Assembly (NCBI RefSeq): GCF_004363235.1
Contig: NZ_SNYW01000014.1
Location: forward strand, 179,863-243,862
DNA length: 64,000 nt
Direction of reading: 5' to 3'
Origin: Dongia mobilis
Lineage (GTDB): Bacteria > Pseudomonadota > Alphaproteobacteria > Dongiales > Dongiaceae
In this document: piece by piece, positions 1-9,850 of the stretch
How the letters are laid out: the number at the start of each line of letters is the position of its first letter
How positions within the stretch are numbered: the stretch's first letter is position 1
Program-made: the position numbers and the translations under genes
Notes under the pieces: model-generated
Seen by the model: only the letters and a program-made list of their open reading frames with translations
Databases searched by the model: none
What the model was told of the DNA's origin: nothing

Positions 1-792
1 GGTCCTGCGGTCATAGCGGTCCGACAGCCGGCCGATCGGCCATTGCAGGACGAGGCCGCCGAAGATCGGCACGCTGATGAAGAGGGAAATCTCGAACACG
101 CTGAGATCGAGGCTGTCGGCATAGATGGCTGCCAGCGCATAGAAGGCGCCGGACAGCATGCCGGCACCCCAGGTCGCCACCACGCCCAGTGGCGAGGCCT
201 TGTACAGCACGCGCAGGCCAAGTCGCTTGACCGCGCCGATTTCGGGCCCCGCGACCCGCGTCAGCACCACCGGTACCAGGGAGAGCGACATCATGAGGCC
301 GCCCAGGCAGAAAAGGCCCAGCCCCTCGATCTCATAGGTATTGACCAGGAGCTGGCCCAGCAGGCTGGCGAGGTAGGAGGTCACCAGATAGATCGAGAGG
401 ACCTGGCCGCGATGATCATTGCTGCTCTTGACGTTCAGCCAGCTCTCGATGGTCGCGTAGAGGGCGGCCATGCAGAAGCCGGATATGGCACGCAGGATCG
501 CCCAGACGGTGACATCGAAGACCAGGGCGTGCGCCATGGAAACCGCGGTCGCCAGGGCAGCAAAGGCGGCGAAGGCCCGGATATGGCCGACGCGCCGGAT
601 GATCGGCTGGCCGGCGACACTGCCCACCATGAAGCCGAAATAGAACGCCGACATGACGATGCCGGACAGATCCGCCGAGACGTTCTCGACACCCATGCGG
701 ATGGGCAGCAGGATACCGATGAGGCCGTTGCCGAGGATCAGCAGGCCGGCACCGAAGAGGAGCGAAAAGACGGCGCGCAGGGCGAGTGTCAC
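1..792 (-). CDS. MFS transporter, YcaD-like (partial)
   Basis: Inner-membrane carrier of the major facilitator superfamily; the substrate cannot be told from sequence. The visible 264 codons start at a GTG at 792 and run off the left edge, so the C-terminal part is missing. Hydrophobic segments alternate with short loops. The stretch ATIESWLN near residue 135 and the loop GRLSDRYDRR near the window edge resemble the YcaD-type MFS subgroup, where the second is the central cytoplasmic loop motif (G-R-x-S-D-R). The GTG overlaps the TGA of the upstream EamA-type transporter gene by four bases (GTGA), so the two are translationally coupled and probably co-expressed. GTG is chosen because it forms this overlap and no ATG lies close by in frame. 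Confidence 0.85.
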   Translation of the reverse strand, partial: MTLALRAVFSLLFGAGLLILGNGLIGILLPIRMGVENVSADLSGIVMSAFYFGFMVGSVAGQPIIRRVGHIRAFAAFAALATAVSMAHALVFDVTVWAILRAISGFCMAALYATIESWLNVKSSNDHRGQVLSIYLVTSYLASLLGQLLVNTYEIEGLGLFCLGGLMMSLSLVPVVLTRVAGPEIGAVKRLGLRVLYKASPLGVVATWGAGMLSGAFYALAAIYADSLDLSVFEISLFISVPIFGGLVLQWPIGRLSDRYDRRT

Positions 793-1664
793 GCAGCAAC
801 CTCGACTTTCTGTTTGGCTCCGCGGACCACCAGCAGGAGCCCGATCAGGGTAAGTATTCCCGCCGCAATCTCAAGTCCCGAAAGCGCCTCACCCAGTACC
901 AGGGCGGCGGTGGCGATGCCGAAGACCGGCACCATCAGCGAAAATGGCGCCACCATGCTGGCCGAATAATGGCGCAGCAGATAGACCCAGAGCGAGAAGC
1001 CGACGATGGTCGAGGCCCAGGCGATATAGAGAACCGCAAGCACGCCACGGCCGTCCATTCCGGCCAGAGTTGCAAGGATGCGCTCGCCACCCTCGAAAAC
1101 GAGCGAAAGCAGGATCATCGGCACCGGCACCACCACCGCGACCCATACGACCAGGTTCAGCATGTTGGGGGCGCGCGCCTGCTTCATGAGAATATTGGCG
1201 TAACCCCAGGCGGCTGCGGCGGCGATCACCAGCAGCAGGCCGGCAAGGCTGGTCGCCTGCGCCCGCTCGATGCCGATCAGGACCAGCCCGAGGGCAGCCA
1301 GGACCATGCCGGCGACCTGGACCCGGCTCAGCCTTTCCTTCAGCAGCAGTACGGCGAACAGGACCGTGAACGGGGCCTGCGCCTGCAAGACCAGCGACGA
1401 CAATCCCGCCGGCATGCCCCAATCCATGCCGAGGAAGAGCAGGCCGAACTTGACGATTCCGAAGACGATCCCGATCGACAGGATCCAGCCCCAGCCGACG
1501 CAGGGCCGCCCGACGAAGAAGATCATCGGCAGCATCACGGCGAGGAAACGAAGGGCCGACAACAGGAATGGCGGGAACGCCCCGAGGCCGATCTTGATGG
1601 CGACAAAATTCGCACCCCAGAGAGCTGCGACCAGCAGCGCGAGGGCGATATGGATTGGCTTCAT
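789..1664 (-). CDS. EamA/DMT family transporter
   Basis: Drug/metabolite transporter superfamily permease of 291 residues, with about ten transmembrane segments arranged as two EamA repeats (roughly residues 5-135 and 145-285). The N-terminal ALWGANFVAIKIG is the typical first-helix signature of EamA proteins, and LLLVIAAAAAWGYANILMK opens the second repeat. Members export amino acids or small metabolites, sometimes O-acetylserine/cysteine; the substrate here is not known. It is the first gene of a two-gene minus-strand unit, followed with a 4-base overlap by the MFS transporter. The ATG at 1664 faces the HIT gene divergently across about 85 bases. Confidence 0.9.
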   Translation of the reverse strand: MKPIHIALALLVAALWGANFVAIKIGLGAFPPFLLSALRFLAVMLPMIFFVGRPCVGWGWILSIGIVFGIVKFGLLFLGMDWGMPAGLSSLVLQAQAPFTVLFAVLLLKERLSRVQVAGMVLAALGLVLIGIERAQATSLAGLLLVIAAAAAWGYANILMKQARAPNMLNLVVWVAVVVPVPMILLSLVFEGGERILATLAGMDGRGVLAVLYIAWASTIVGFSLWVYLLRHYSASMVAPFSLMVPVFGIATAALVLGEALSGLEIAAGILTLIGLLLVVRGAKQKVEVAA

Positions 1665-1748
1665 GAGAAATGGACCCGGCAGGCAAGGAATACGTTACCA
1701 TGCCCCGGATTTGGATTCGGGGACAAGGCGCAAAGCCGGGAGCACCTC

Positions 1749-2168
1749 ATGAGCGAGACGGAATTCACCCTGCACCCGCAATTGGCGGCGGATTGCCTTG
1801 AGATCGGCGACTGGCCGCTCTGCCGGCTGCTGCGCATGAACGACCGCACCTATCCCTGGCTGATCCTGGTGCCGCGCCGGGCTGGCATCCGCGAGATCAT
1901 CGACCTCGCAAGGCCCGACCAGATACGCCTGATGGAAGAAATCGCCCTGGCGAGCGCGGCACTCCGCCGCGAAACCGGCGCCCACAAGCTGAACGTCGCC
2001 GCCCTCGGCAACGCCGTCCCGCAATTGCATGTCCATGTGATCGCGCGCTTCACCAACGATCCCGCCTGGCCGCGGCCAATCTGGGGCGTCCAACCGCCGG
2101 TCCCGCTCGGCGCCGCGGCCGACAGCGAGCGAGCCAGATGGCGGGCGGCGCTGCAGCCGGATCAATAG
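1749..2168 (+). CDS. HIT domain protein
   Basis: Small (139 residues) cytoplasmic protein of the histidine triad superfamily, which hydrolyses or transfers nucleotide phosphoramidates and related substrates. The family signature lies at residues 90-100, VPQLHVHVIAR. The first position of the H-x-H-x-H triad is Gln92, while His94 and His96 remain; by alignment to HINT proteins His94 is the nucleophile position. A preceding LNVAALGN stretch is also typical. The ATG at 1749 is chosen because GGGAG lies eight bases upstream and the similarity starts there; the frame is open much further upstream but only antisense to the EamA gene. The stop overlaps the convergent small membrane protein gene by seven bases. 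Confidence 0.88.
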   Translation: MSETEFTLHPQLAADCLEIGDWPLCRLLRMNDRTYPWLILVPRRAGIREIIDLARPDQIRLMEEIALASAALRRETGAHKLNVAALGNAVPQLHVHVIARFTNDPAWPRPIWGVQPPVPLGAAADSERARWRAALQPDQ

Positions 2169-2389
2169 CCGGCGCGACTGGAATGCAGTGGCTGGCCGGT
2201 CAGCAAAGAGACCAGATGCGCCGCCATGACGAGGCAAATGGCAACGGCACAGAACTGGACGGCGAACCAGGGCACGTATTTGATCCGGTCGAGGAAATCG
2301 CGCCGCAGCTGCCAGTTGGCGATGGCCGCGACCAGTGCGGCCGCAATCAGAATGCCGACGGTGGTCGTAAGCGAGGGCGTGCCAGCCAT
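2162..2389 (-). CDS. Small membrane protein, unknown function
   Basis: A 75-residue protein that I do not recognise by family. It has two predicted membrane segments (about residues 8-25 and 41-60) separated by a short charged loop (RRDFLDRIKY), which suggests a helical hairpin in the inner membrane with the loop in the cytoplasm. The ATG at 2389 sits six bases after the stop of mtnN on the same strand, so the two genes are almost certainly co-transcribed. Its end overlaps the end of the HIT gene on the other strand by seven bases. Its tight packing behind mtnN supports it being a real gene, but nothing in it shows a role. Confidence 0.6.
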   Translation of the reverse strand: MAGTPSLTTTVGILIAAALVAAIANWQLRRDFLDRIKYVPWFAVQFCAVAICLVMAAHLVSLLTGQPLHSSRAGY

Positions 2390-2395
2390 GGCGGG

Positions 2396-3187
2396 TTACA
2401 GGATGCCGATGATCTGCCGCAGGACCAAGGCGGCACCCGGCGATACGGCAGCGACGAAGCGCGGGAAGTCGAGATGGCTGTCGCTGCCGGCAAGGTCGCT
2501 GAGACAGCGCACCACCACGACCGGCAGACCGAGGAGCGCGCCCACCTGCGCCACCGCCGCCCCTTCCATCTCGACCGCCTGCGCGTCGAAATCGCGGTGT
2601 AGCCGCGCACGCTCGCGCTCGCTATTGATGAACTGGTCGCCGCTCACGATCCGGCCCAGCACGACGCGCCGCTTGCGCCACGCCCGGGGGGCGCTTGCCG
2701 GCAGCAAATCTGCTGGCAATTCCGGCAGGTCGATGGCACCGGCGAGCTGCGCCAGCCTTTCCGTGAGGTCGGCTGTCAGCGTGAAATGGTACTCGCCGCG
2801 GTCCGGACCGAGTGGCGGCACGCCGGGCCGGAAAGAGGTCAAACCCCCATCGAGGAGCTGGCCGTAATCGTGCTGCACCAGGGAATGGGCAATCACGGTG
2901 TCGCCGATATGCAGGCCCGGGTCGAGCCCGCCGGCAACGCCGCTGACCACCAGGCCGCGGCAGCCGAACTCGCGCGCCAGCAAAGCGGCGGTGACGGCAG
3001 ATGCGACCTTGCCGATTCCACTTTCGGCAACGACAATGTCGCGCCCGTCGAGGCGGCCCAGGGTCACCCGCCGCCCGAGCAGGTCCCGCGTCTCGAGATC
3101 CGACATGAGCGCACGCAGCGCCGCCTTTTCCTCCTGCATGGCGCAGATGACGGCGAGCGGCGCGGCGGAATCCGGTTTGGCGATCAT
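2396..3187 (-). CDS. mtnN: 5'-methylthioadenosine/S-adenosylhomocysteine nucleosidase-like
   Basis: Nucleoside phosphorylase-fold enzyme of 263 residues that should cleave the glycosidic bond of methylthioadenosine and/or S-adenosylhomocysteine, releasing adenine and recycling by-products of polyamine and methyl transfer. Key family elements are in order: CAMQEE (Glu20 matches the catalytic Glu12 of the E. coli enzyme), SGIGKVASA, SGVAGG, GDQFI, VEMEGAAVAQV (substrate ribose and methionyl contacts) and RCLSDLAG, whose Asp is the general acid. The ATG at 3187 is preferred over an in-frame upstream GTG at 3268, because the N-terminal beta strand begins just after it. It is divergent from phrB and followed by the small membrane protein. 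A purely phosphorolytic relative (hopanoid-type HpnG) is possible: it has the same fold and the window carries other hpn genes. Confidence 0.8.
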   Translation of the reverse strand: MIAKPDSAAPLAVICAMQEEKAALRALMSDLETRDLLGRRVTLGRLDGRDIVVAESGIGKVASAVTAALLAREFGCRGLVVSGVAGGLDPGLHIGDTVIAHSLVQHDYGQLLDGGLTSFRPGVPPLGPDRGEYHFTLTADLTERLAQLAGAIDLPELPADLLPASAPRAWRKRRVVLGRIVSGDQFINSERERARLHRDFDAQAVEMEGAAVAQVGALLGLPVVVVRCLSDLAGSDSHLDFPRFVAAVSPGAALVLRQIIGIL

Positions 3188-3288
3188 GGCGCGGAGCCTA
3201 GTCAAGCTCCCGGCACCTGTCCAGCGAGGTACCGCGTGATCCACGTTCGCCGGACAGACGTAACGCAACCGCCACCGTAGAGCGCCCT

Positions 3289-4740
3289 ATGTCACCTGCC
3301 CCGCATCCCGGTTCGCCGGCCCACACCCCCGCGCCGCGTATCGTCTGGCTGCGGCGCGACCTGCGCCTCGACGACAATCCGGCCCTCGACGCCGCCGCGG
3401 CCTCCGGGGCGCCCGTGATACCGGTTTTCGTGCTCGACCCGACAGAGGAGATCGGCGGCGCATCCCGCTGGTGGCGCGGGCAGTCGCTCGCAGCCCTCGA
3501 CACCTCGCTGCGCGCTATTGGATCGCGGCTGATCCTGCGCGCCGGCCGCTCCTTGGACCAGATTTTGCGCGCTGTCGCCGAGACCGGCGCCAGCCATCTG
3601 CACTTCAATCGCCGCTATGAGCCGGCGGGATTGAGGATCGATGCCGAGATCGTCACGGAGGCGCGCCGCATCGGCCTGGAGGTTCATGAATATCCCGGCA
3701 ACCGCCTGCACGAACCCTGGGCGCTCAAGACCCTGAAGGGCGATTCGTTCCGGGTCTTTACCCCTTTCTGGCGCCGCCTGGCTGAACAATACCGGTCGCC
3801 GCAGGCGTGGCCGAAACCGCAGCAACTGGCAGCGCCGGCCGCCTGGCCGACCAGTCTTCCCCTGGAGGCGGCGGCTGAACATGCCCATTGGAGCGCCGGC
3901 ATGGCGGCGCAGTGGCAGCCCGGCGAGTCCGGCGCCGCTGGCCTGCTGGCGAGCCTCGACGGCAAGATCGGCGAGTATGGCGACGCGCGCGACCGGCCGG
4001 CCAGGGACGGCACCTCGCGCCTAAGTCCCCATCTTGCCTGGGGAGAGATAAGCGTCCATGCCATCTGGCGCCGGTTCGCCGCTGGCAATCCGGCCGAACA
4101 CGGCTTCCTGCGCGAGCTGGGCTGGCGTGATTTCAACAGCCACCTCCTCTATCACTTTCCGGATCTCCCGAAGCGCAACTGGAACTCCCGCTTCGATAGC
4201 TTCCCCTGGGCGCAGCCGGGGGAAGCCCTCCGTTCATGGCAACGGGGCCTGACCGGCTATCCCATCGTCGATGCCGGCATGCGCCAGCTCTGGCAGACGG
4301 GCTGGATGCACAACCGGGTCAGGATGATCACGGCCTCGTTCCTGATCAAGGATCTGCTGATCGACTGGCGCGAGGGCGAACGCTGGTTCTGGGACACGCT
4401 GGTCGATGCCGACCTCGCCCAGAACTCCGGCAACTGGCAGTGGGTCGCTGGTTCGGGTGCCGATGCTGCCCCCTATTTCCGCATCTTCAATCCGACCACG
4501 CAGAGCGCAAAATTCGACCCCGACGGTGACTACATCCGGCACTTCGTACCGGAACTGGCGAAACTGCCCGGCCATCATATCCATGCTCCCGATTTGGCAC
4601 CGGCATCCATGCTGTCAAGCGCGGGCGTCACGTTGGGCCGGGACTATCCCCGCCCCATGGTGGATCATGCCATGGCTCGGACTCGCGCCCTGTCGCTCTA
4701 TCAGAACGGCAAGCCACAGCGGCAGGGCGACCTCTTCTGA
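3289..4740 (+). CDS. phrB: Deoxyribodipyrimidine photo-lyase
   Basis: Light-driven DNA repair enzyme of 483 residues, the usual length for class I cyclobutane pyrimidine dimer photolyases. The N-terminal alpha/beta antenna-binding domain starts with IVWLRRDLRLDDNPAL (about residues 17-32). The helical FAD domain holds RLSPHLAWGEIS, the WMHNRVRMITASFL segment and the cofactor/DNA region NSGNWQWVAGSGADA followed by YFRIFNPTTQ. All are hallmarks of bacterial photolyases rather than cryptochromes. The first ATG at 3289 is used; a proline-rich stretch of about 15 residues precedes the conserved fold, so a later start is possible. It is divergent from mtnN and stands alone. Confidence 0.93.
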   Translation: MSPAPHPGSPAHTPAPRIVWLRRDLRLDDNPALDAAAASGAPVIPVFVLDPTEEIGGASRWWRGQSLAALDTSLRAIGSRLILRAGRSLDQILRAVAETGASHLHFNRRYEPAGLRIDAEIVTEARRIGLEVHEYPGNRLHEPWALKTLKGDSFRVFTPFWRRLAEQYRSPQAWPKPQQLAAPAAWPTSLPLEAAAEHAHWSAGMAAQWQPGESGAAGLLASLDGKIGEYGDARDRPARDGTSRLSPHLAWGEISVHAIWRRFAAGNPAEHGFLRELGWRDFNSHLLYHFPDLPKRNWNSRFDSFPWAQPGEALRSWQRGLTGYPIVDAGMRQLWQTGWMHNRVRMITASFLIKDLLIDWREGERWFWDTLVDADLAQNSGNWQWVAGSGADAAPYFRIFNPTTQSAKFDPDGDYIRHFVPELAKLPGHHIHAPDLAPASMLSSAGVTLGRDYPRPMVDHAMARTRALSLYQNGKPQRQGDLF

Positions 4741-4789
4741 GTACCCCTGCCGGCAGCTGTTCATCCCGGCATTTACTTGCGGAACCGCA

Positions 4790-4803
4790 TTGACTTGAAT
4801 CAA
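4790..4803 (+). promoter_or_regulatory. FNR/Anr-type box upstream of ompW
   Basis: The 14 bases TTGAC-TTGA-ATCAA match the FNR-family consensus TTGAT-N4-ATCAA at nine of ten defined positions. The site lies about 115 bases before the ompW start. ompW homologues in enterobacteria are under oxygen control, which fits the position. No second copy is seen nearby. Confidence 0.5.
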
Positions 4804-4911
4804 AGATGGGCCGCCTGTGCGCTCATGCCACGCGGCAACGTGCCGGACTGACAGGGCGCTGGCGAATCCCCCAAATAAGCGTGGGTTCTGCATTCACCGT
4901 GGGGATGGGCC

Positions 4912-5577
4912 ATGACCAAGATCAAGACTTTGGGCAGCGCTGCACTGGCGGCGGCGCTTCTGATTGCCGCGACCGGCGCGGCATCGGCGCAGGATGCCGA
5001 AGCGCCGCCGGGCAAATATGCCGGCGACTTCATGATCCGCCTGCGCGGCATCGGCGTTATTCCGGCGGACAATGCCGATATCGACCCCATCGGCGGCGAT
5101 ACCGAATTGTCCAACACCGGCATGCCGGAAATCGATTTCACCTATTTCATCACCGACAACATCGCGCTGGAACTGATCGCCGCCACCACGCATCACGAGG
5201 TGTCCGCGCGCAACACCTCAGCCGGCGATATCGACCTCGGCGACGTCTGGCTGCTGCCGCCCACCCTGCTGCTGCAGTACCATTTCCTCACCAAGGAGCG
5301 CTTCAGCCCCTATATCGGCGCCGGCATCAACTACACCATCTTCTATGGCGTGGACGAGGCGAAGAACAGCATTGCCACGGATGTCGACTACGACAACAGC
5401 ATCGGCTGGGCCCTGCAGGTCGGCGTCGACTATCGTCTCGACGAGAACTGGTACATCAATGCCGATGTGAAGCGGCTGTTCCTGGACACCGATGTCAGCG
5501 TCAACAACGGTGGCGTGAAGGCCGATGTCGACGTCGACCCGTGGATCTTCGGCATGGGCATCGGCTACAAGTTCTGA
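4912..5577 (+). CDS. ompW: OmpW family outer membrane protein
   Basis: Eight-stranded beta-barrel porin of the OmpW family, 221 residues, in the outer membrane. Residues 1-26 form a signal peptide (hydrophobic core then ASA, with cleavage before Gln27). The mature part has alternating aromatic strands, the family element NIALELIAATTHHEV, the LLPPTLLLQYHF strand, FSPYIGAGINYT, and ends in Phe as expected for BamA recognition. OmpW channels pass small hydrophobic molecules. The gene is monocistronic: an FNR-like box lies about 110 bases upstream and a strong terminator directly follows. The start is set by the signal peptide. Confidence 0.92.
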   Translation: MTKIKTLGSAALAAALLIAATGAASAQDAEAPPGKYAGDFMIRLRGIGVIPADNADIDPIGGDTELSNTGMPEIDFTYFITDNIALELIAATTHHEVSARNTSAGDIDLGDVWLLPPTLLLQYHFLTKERFSPYIGAGINYTIFYGVDEAKNSIATDVDYDNSIGWALQVGVDYRLDENWYINADVKRLFLDTDVSVNNGGVKADVDVDPWIFGMGIGYKF

Positions 5578-5597
5578 CGCCCCCGTTCCGGAATGGC

Positions 5598-5631
5598 AAA
5601 AGGCCCGCAATCGGGAGATTGCGGGCCTTTT
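5598..5631. terminator. Bidirectional intrinsic terminator
   Basis: Perfect 15-bp inverted repeat (AAAAGGCCCGCAATC and its complement) with a four-base loop at 5613-5616. The A and T runs at either edge let it act in both directions, for ompW on the plus strand and the DUF934/cysI operon on the minus strand. Confidence 0.9.
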
Positions 5632-6117
5632 CATCTTGCCGCTTCCGGTCAGGCCGCGACGGCTTCCTTCCGGTGGCGCAGTTGCAGCGCCGTCGCACGG
5701 TCGTCATTGGTCGGCTGGTAGAATACCGAGAACTCCTTCAGCGCCTCGGCATATCCTTCGACGCGCTTGCCGGCGGCCGGTTCCACCGTGTCGAAGCCGC
5801 AGCGCAGCATGAAGAGATACTGGTCGCGCAGCACCTGACCGAAGCCGCGGATCTCGCCGGTGAAGCCCAGGCGATCGCGCAGCACGCGGGCATGGGAGAA
5901 CGCCCGGCCATCGGTGAATTTCGGGAATTCCAGCGCCACCAGCGACAGGCGGTCGAGATCGTCCTGGATCAGCAGCGGGCTCTGCTCGCTTTTCAGCGCG
6001 ACGCCAATGGCGGCGTTGCGCTGGCGCAAGTTGACGCGCTCGGCCTGCCAGCGTTCCAGCGAGACGATCACCTTATCGGTTTCCGGCAGCGGCGCATCGT
6101 CCGCCACGCGAACCCAC

Positions 6118-7800
<1,683 letters not shown>

Positions 7801-7804
7801 GAGG

Positions 7805-8128
7805 TCAGCTTCCCTGATCCGCGACCCGGCTCGTCCAGGAGCCGTGGTCGATCGCGAAGGTGGCATTGTGGGCGGCGCGGATCCGCTCGCGTGCGGATGT
7901 GGGCTGCGGCAACGCCCCGTCCAGTTCGACCTCGATCAGATAGGGGCCGACGACGACCCGGTCCCGGACAAAGGACTGGACCTGTTCCAGCGCCGCATCG
8001 GCCGCTTCCTTTTCGACATAGACGGCGCCCGCGGCGAAATTCTCGGACCAGCCGTCACCGGTCCAGTAGATCGATTCACCACCCAGTAGCCATTGGGCCG
8101 TCACCATCTGCGGCACGACATTCGCCAT
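7805..8128 (-). CDS. DUF2849 protein
   Basis: 107-residue protein of the DUF2849 family, found almost only in alphaproteobacteria between a siroheme synthase gene and cysI, as here. The pattern VTAQWLLGGESIYWTGDGW near the N-terminus (about residues 9-27) is the family core; the C-terminal half holds VGPYLIEVEL and ends at the conserved RERIRA stretch plus a tail. The biochemical role is unknown; position implies help in loading or operating the sulfite reductase. It starts four bases after the cysG stop and ends four bases before the cysI start. Confidence 0.85.
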   Translation of the reverse strand: MANVVPQMVTAQWLLGGESIYWTGDGWSENFAAGAVYVEKEAADAALEQVQSFVRDRVVVGPYLIEVELDGALPQPTSARERIRAAHNATFAIDHGSWTSRVADQGS

Positions 8129-8131
8129 TTT

Positions 8132-9046
8132 CTATCTCGCTCCAGCCGCAGCTTGCGGCATTTGCCGGCGCGCCTTCACGCGCACCACATGATCGCCGGC
8201 GGCCAGAGCCGCCTTCTGAATGGCCGGCCCCTGCGCGTCCCAGCCGATGCGTCGGGCATCGCGCCGGGCCAGATCGACGATCTCGCCGGCAATGGCGGCA
8301 TCGAACAGAACCAGGTCTGCCCGCTGCAGCGCGCGCAGGTCGCGCAGGGTCAGCAAATCGGCCTGCATCGGATCGACCTCGATCTCGGTGAGCAGAGCGG
8401 CTTCACGGCCTAACGCGCCCGTTCCGTTGATGGCGCGGATGATCTCGCGCGCCCCCTCGCGCTCACGGCCCGCCAGCACGGCGGCGGCGATGGGGCCGTC
8501 GAAGAAGCCCGACCAGAAGCGACGGCGGCCATCATGGTCGACGATGCGGTGATGCACGGCGGAGCGGAAGCGGCGTGCGAAGGCGACCAATTTCTCGATG
8601 CCGTGCGGAATGGCGGCTTCGACGGCAGCGCGCACCCGCTGCGCCAGGACCGGCGAGGCGCCATTTGTCGAGATGGCGACGACGATATCGCCGCGATCGA
8701 CCACGGCCGGCATGACCAGGTCGGAATGATCCGGCCGGTCGACGACATTGACCAGGATGCCGGCCTCGCGCGCCGCCGCCGAAACGGCGGCATCGCGCGC
8801 CTCGTCCCCGATGGCGCTGAAGACCAATGCCTTGCCGCGGACATCCTCGGCCGCAAAATCGCGGCCATGCCAGGTTACCCGGTGATCCAACAGCGCGTGG
8901 AGATCGGGGCTGAGCACCGGCGCCACCACCGCGACCCGCGCATCGGCCGCCAGCAGCAGGCGCAGCTTCGCCGCCGCCATCGCACCGCCACCGACGAGCA
9001 GGACGGGCCGGTTCTCCAGCCGAACAAAAAGCGGAAACGCTCGCAT
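8132..9046 (-). CDS. cysG: Siroheme synthase, dehydrogenase/ferrochelatase type with degenerate methyltransferase part
   Basis: Makes siroheme for the neighbouring sulfite reductase. The N-terminal Rossmann domain (LFVRLENRPVLLVGGG, about residues 6-21) and the following segment (VNVVDRPDHSDLVMPAVVDR, IAISTNG-like IVVAISTNGASPVLA) match the precorrin-2 dehydrogenase/sirohydrochlorin ferrochelatase half of CysG. Only a short remnant of the uroporphyrinogen-III methyltransferase half follows: DPMQADLLTLRDLRALQRAD with VLFDAAI resembles its first strand and helix. The rest of that about 250-residue domain is absent, so a separate CobA should exist elsewhere. It is first in the minus-strand operon. 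The ATG at 9046 is used; an in-frame GTG at 9064 would add six residues and neither start has a strong ribosome site. Confidence 0.85.
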   Translation of the reverse strand: MRAFPLFVRLENRPVLLVGGGAMAAAKLRLLLAADARVAVVAPVLSPDLHALLDHRVTWHGRDFAAEDVRGKALVFSAIGDEARDAAVSAAAREAGILVNVVDRPDHSDLVMPAVVDRGDIVVAISTNGASPVLAQRVRAAVEAAIPHGIEKLVAFARRFRSAVHHRIVDHDGRRRFWSGFFDGPIAAAVLAGREREGAREIIRAINGTGALGREAALLTEIEVDPMQADLLTLRDLRALQRADLVLFDAAIAGEIVDLARRDARRIGWDAQGPAIQKAALAAGDHVVRVKARRQMPQAAAGAR

Positions 9047-9056
9047 GCCTGGCGAC

Positions 9057-9176
9057 CTATTCACACCAAAGAAATGGGTTTTATTCCAGCAACATAAGTG
9101 CCCGATAAGGGCTGATATATACCCCTGCTCCAGACAGTCAACGCTTATTTACACCACTGTTTGTTTATTCACACCA
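9057..9176. promoter_or_regulatory. Three direct repeats in the cysG-zur divergent promoter region
   Basis: The word TATTCACACCA occurs at 9058-9068 and within 9165-9176, and with one change (TATTTACACCA) at 9146-9156. The last two are exactly 20 bases apart, two helical turns, as expected for a dimeric regulator bound on one DNA face. The copies lie between the divergent cysG and zur genes. Which regulator binds is unknown. Confidence 0.45.
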
Positions 9177-9254
9177 GCATGAGATTATTTAACAGCAGGA
9201 CCGGGCCGGCCGGACTGGCTATAATGCTGACAGAATTCGGTCGGAAGCATTGAA

Positions 9255-9743
9255 ATGATGGATAAATCCACCAGCCGGGCGACGGCACCCCACGATCATA
9301 GCCACTGCCAGAGCGAGGCCCTGACCCGGGCCGAGGCGTTGTGCGACGAGCGTGGCGTCCGCCTGACCCCGCTGCGGCGCAAGGTTCTGGAACTGATCTG
9401 GAACAGCCACAAGCCGGTCGGCGCCTATGCCATCCTCGATCACCTCCGCGAGGGGGATCGGGGGGCAGCACCACCCACCGTCTATCGCGCCCTCGATTTC
9501 CTGCTGGAGAACGGGCTCATCCACAAGCTGGAAAGCCTCAACGCCTTCATCGGCTGCGACCACCCGGAAGACCGCCATGTCAGCCAGTTCCTGATCTGCA
9601 CCAAATGCGGCTCGGCGGTGGAGATTCAGGACCCCGCCATCTCCAGCGCAGTCAGGAAAAGCGCCAGTTCGGCGGGCTTCACGGTGAGCCGCCTGACCAT
9701 CGAATTGCAGGGCCTCTGCCCCAATTGCGCCGGGGCGGCGTAA
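9255..9743 (+). CDS. zur: Fur family regulator, Zur-type
   Basis: Zinc-responsive repressor of the Fur family, 162 residues. The N-terminal winged helix is at about residues 22-93 (RLTPLRRKVLELIW, PPTVYRALDFLLENGLIH). The C-terminal dimerisation domain has two CxxC pairs, Cys115/Cys118 (CTKC) and Cys155/Cys158 (CPNC), forming the structural zinc site, and Cys101-x-His103 for the regulatory site, a pattern of Zur rather than Fur. A His-rich start (HDHSHC, residues 13-18) may also bind metal. It stands alone, divergent from the siroheme operon, without znuABC nearby. A start one codon later (9258) is equally possible. Confidence 0.85.
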   Translation: MMDKSTSRATAPHDHSHCQSEALTRAEALCDERGVRLTPLRRKVLELIWNSHKPVGAYAILDHLREGDRGAAPPTVYRALDFLLENGLIHKLESLNAFIGCDHPEDRHVSQFLICTKCGSAVEIQDPAISSAVRKSASSAGFTVSRLTIELQGLCPNCAGAA

Positions 9744-9753
9744 AGCCAAACTT

Positions 9754-9830
9754 GTCATCCCCGGGCGAAGACCCGGGGATCCAGTGTTGCGGTCGAGAAA
9801 GCGGATTCCCGGGTCAAGCCCGGCCATGAC
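9754..9830. repeat. REP-like palindromic element, type B
   Basis: Intergenic element bounded by GTCAT at 9754 and ATGAC at 9830. It holds two internal GC-rich hairpins (CCCCGGG..CCCGGGG at the left, CCCGGG..GCCCGG at the right), giving a cloverleaf-like fold. It shares its outer boundary and architecture with the elements at 20307 and 21378 but has different inner arms. Confidence 0.7.
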
Positions 9831-9850
9831 GAATTTTCGATGGTATAGCC

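Noticed and set aside
786..1748. Plus-strand open frame that runs into the HIT gene, giving an apparent 460-residue protein
   Set aside because: The first 320 codons are antisense to the EamA transporter gene; the HIT similarity, ribosome site and ATG all begin at 1749.
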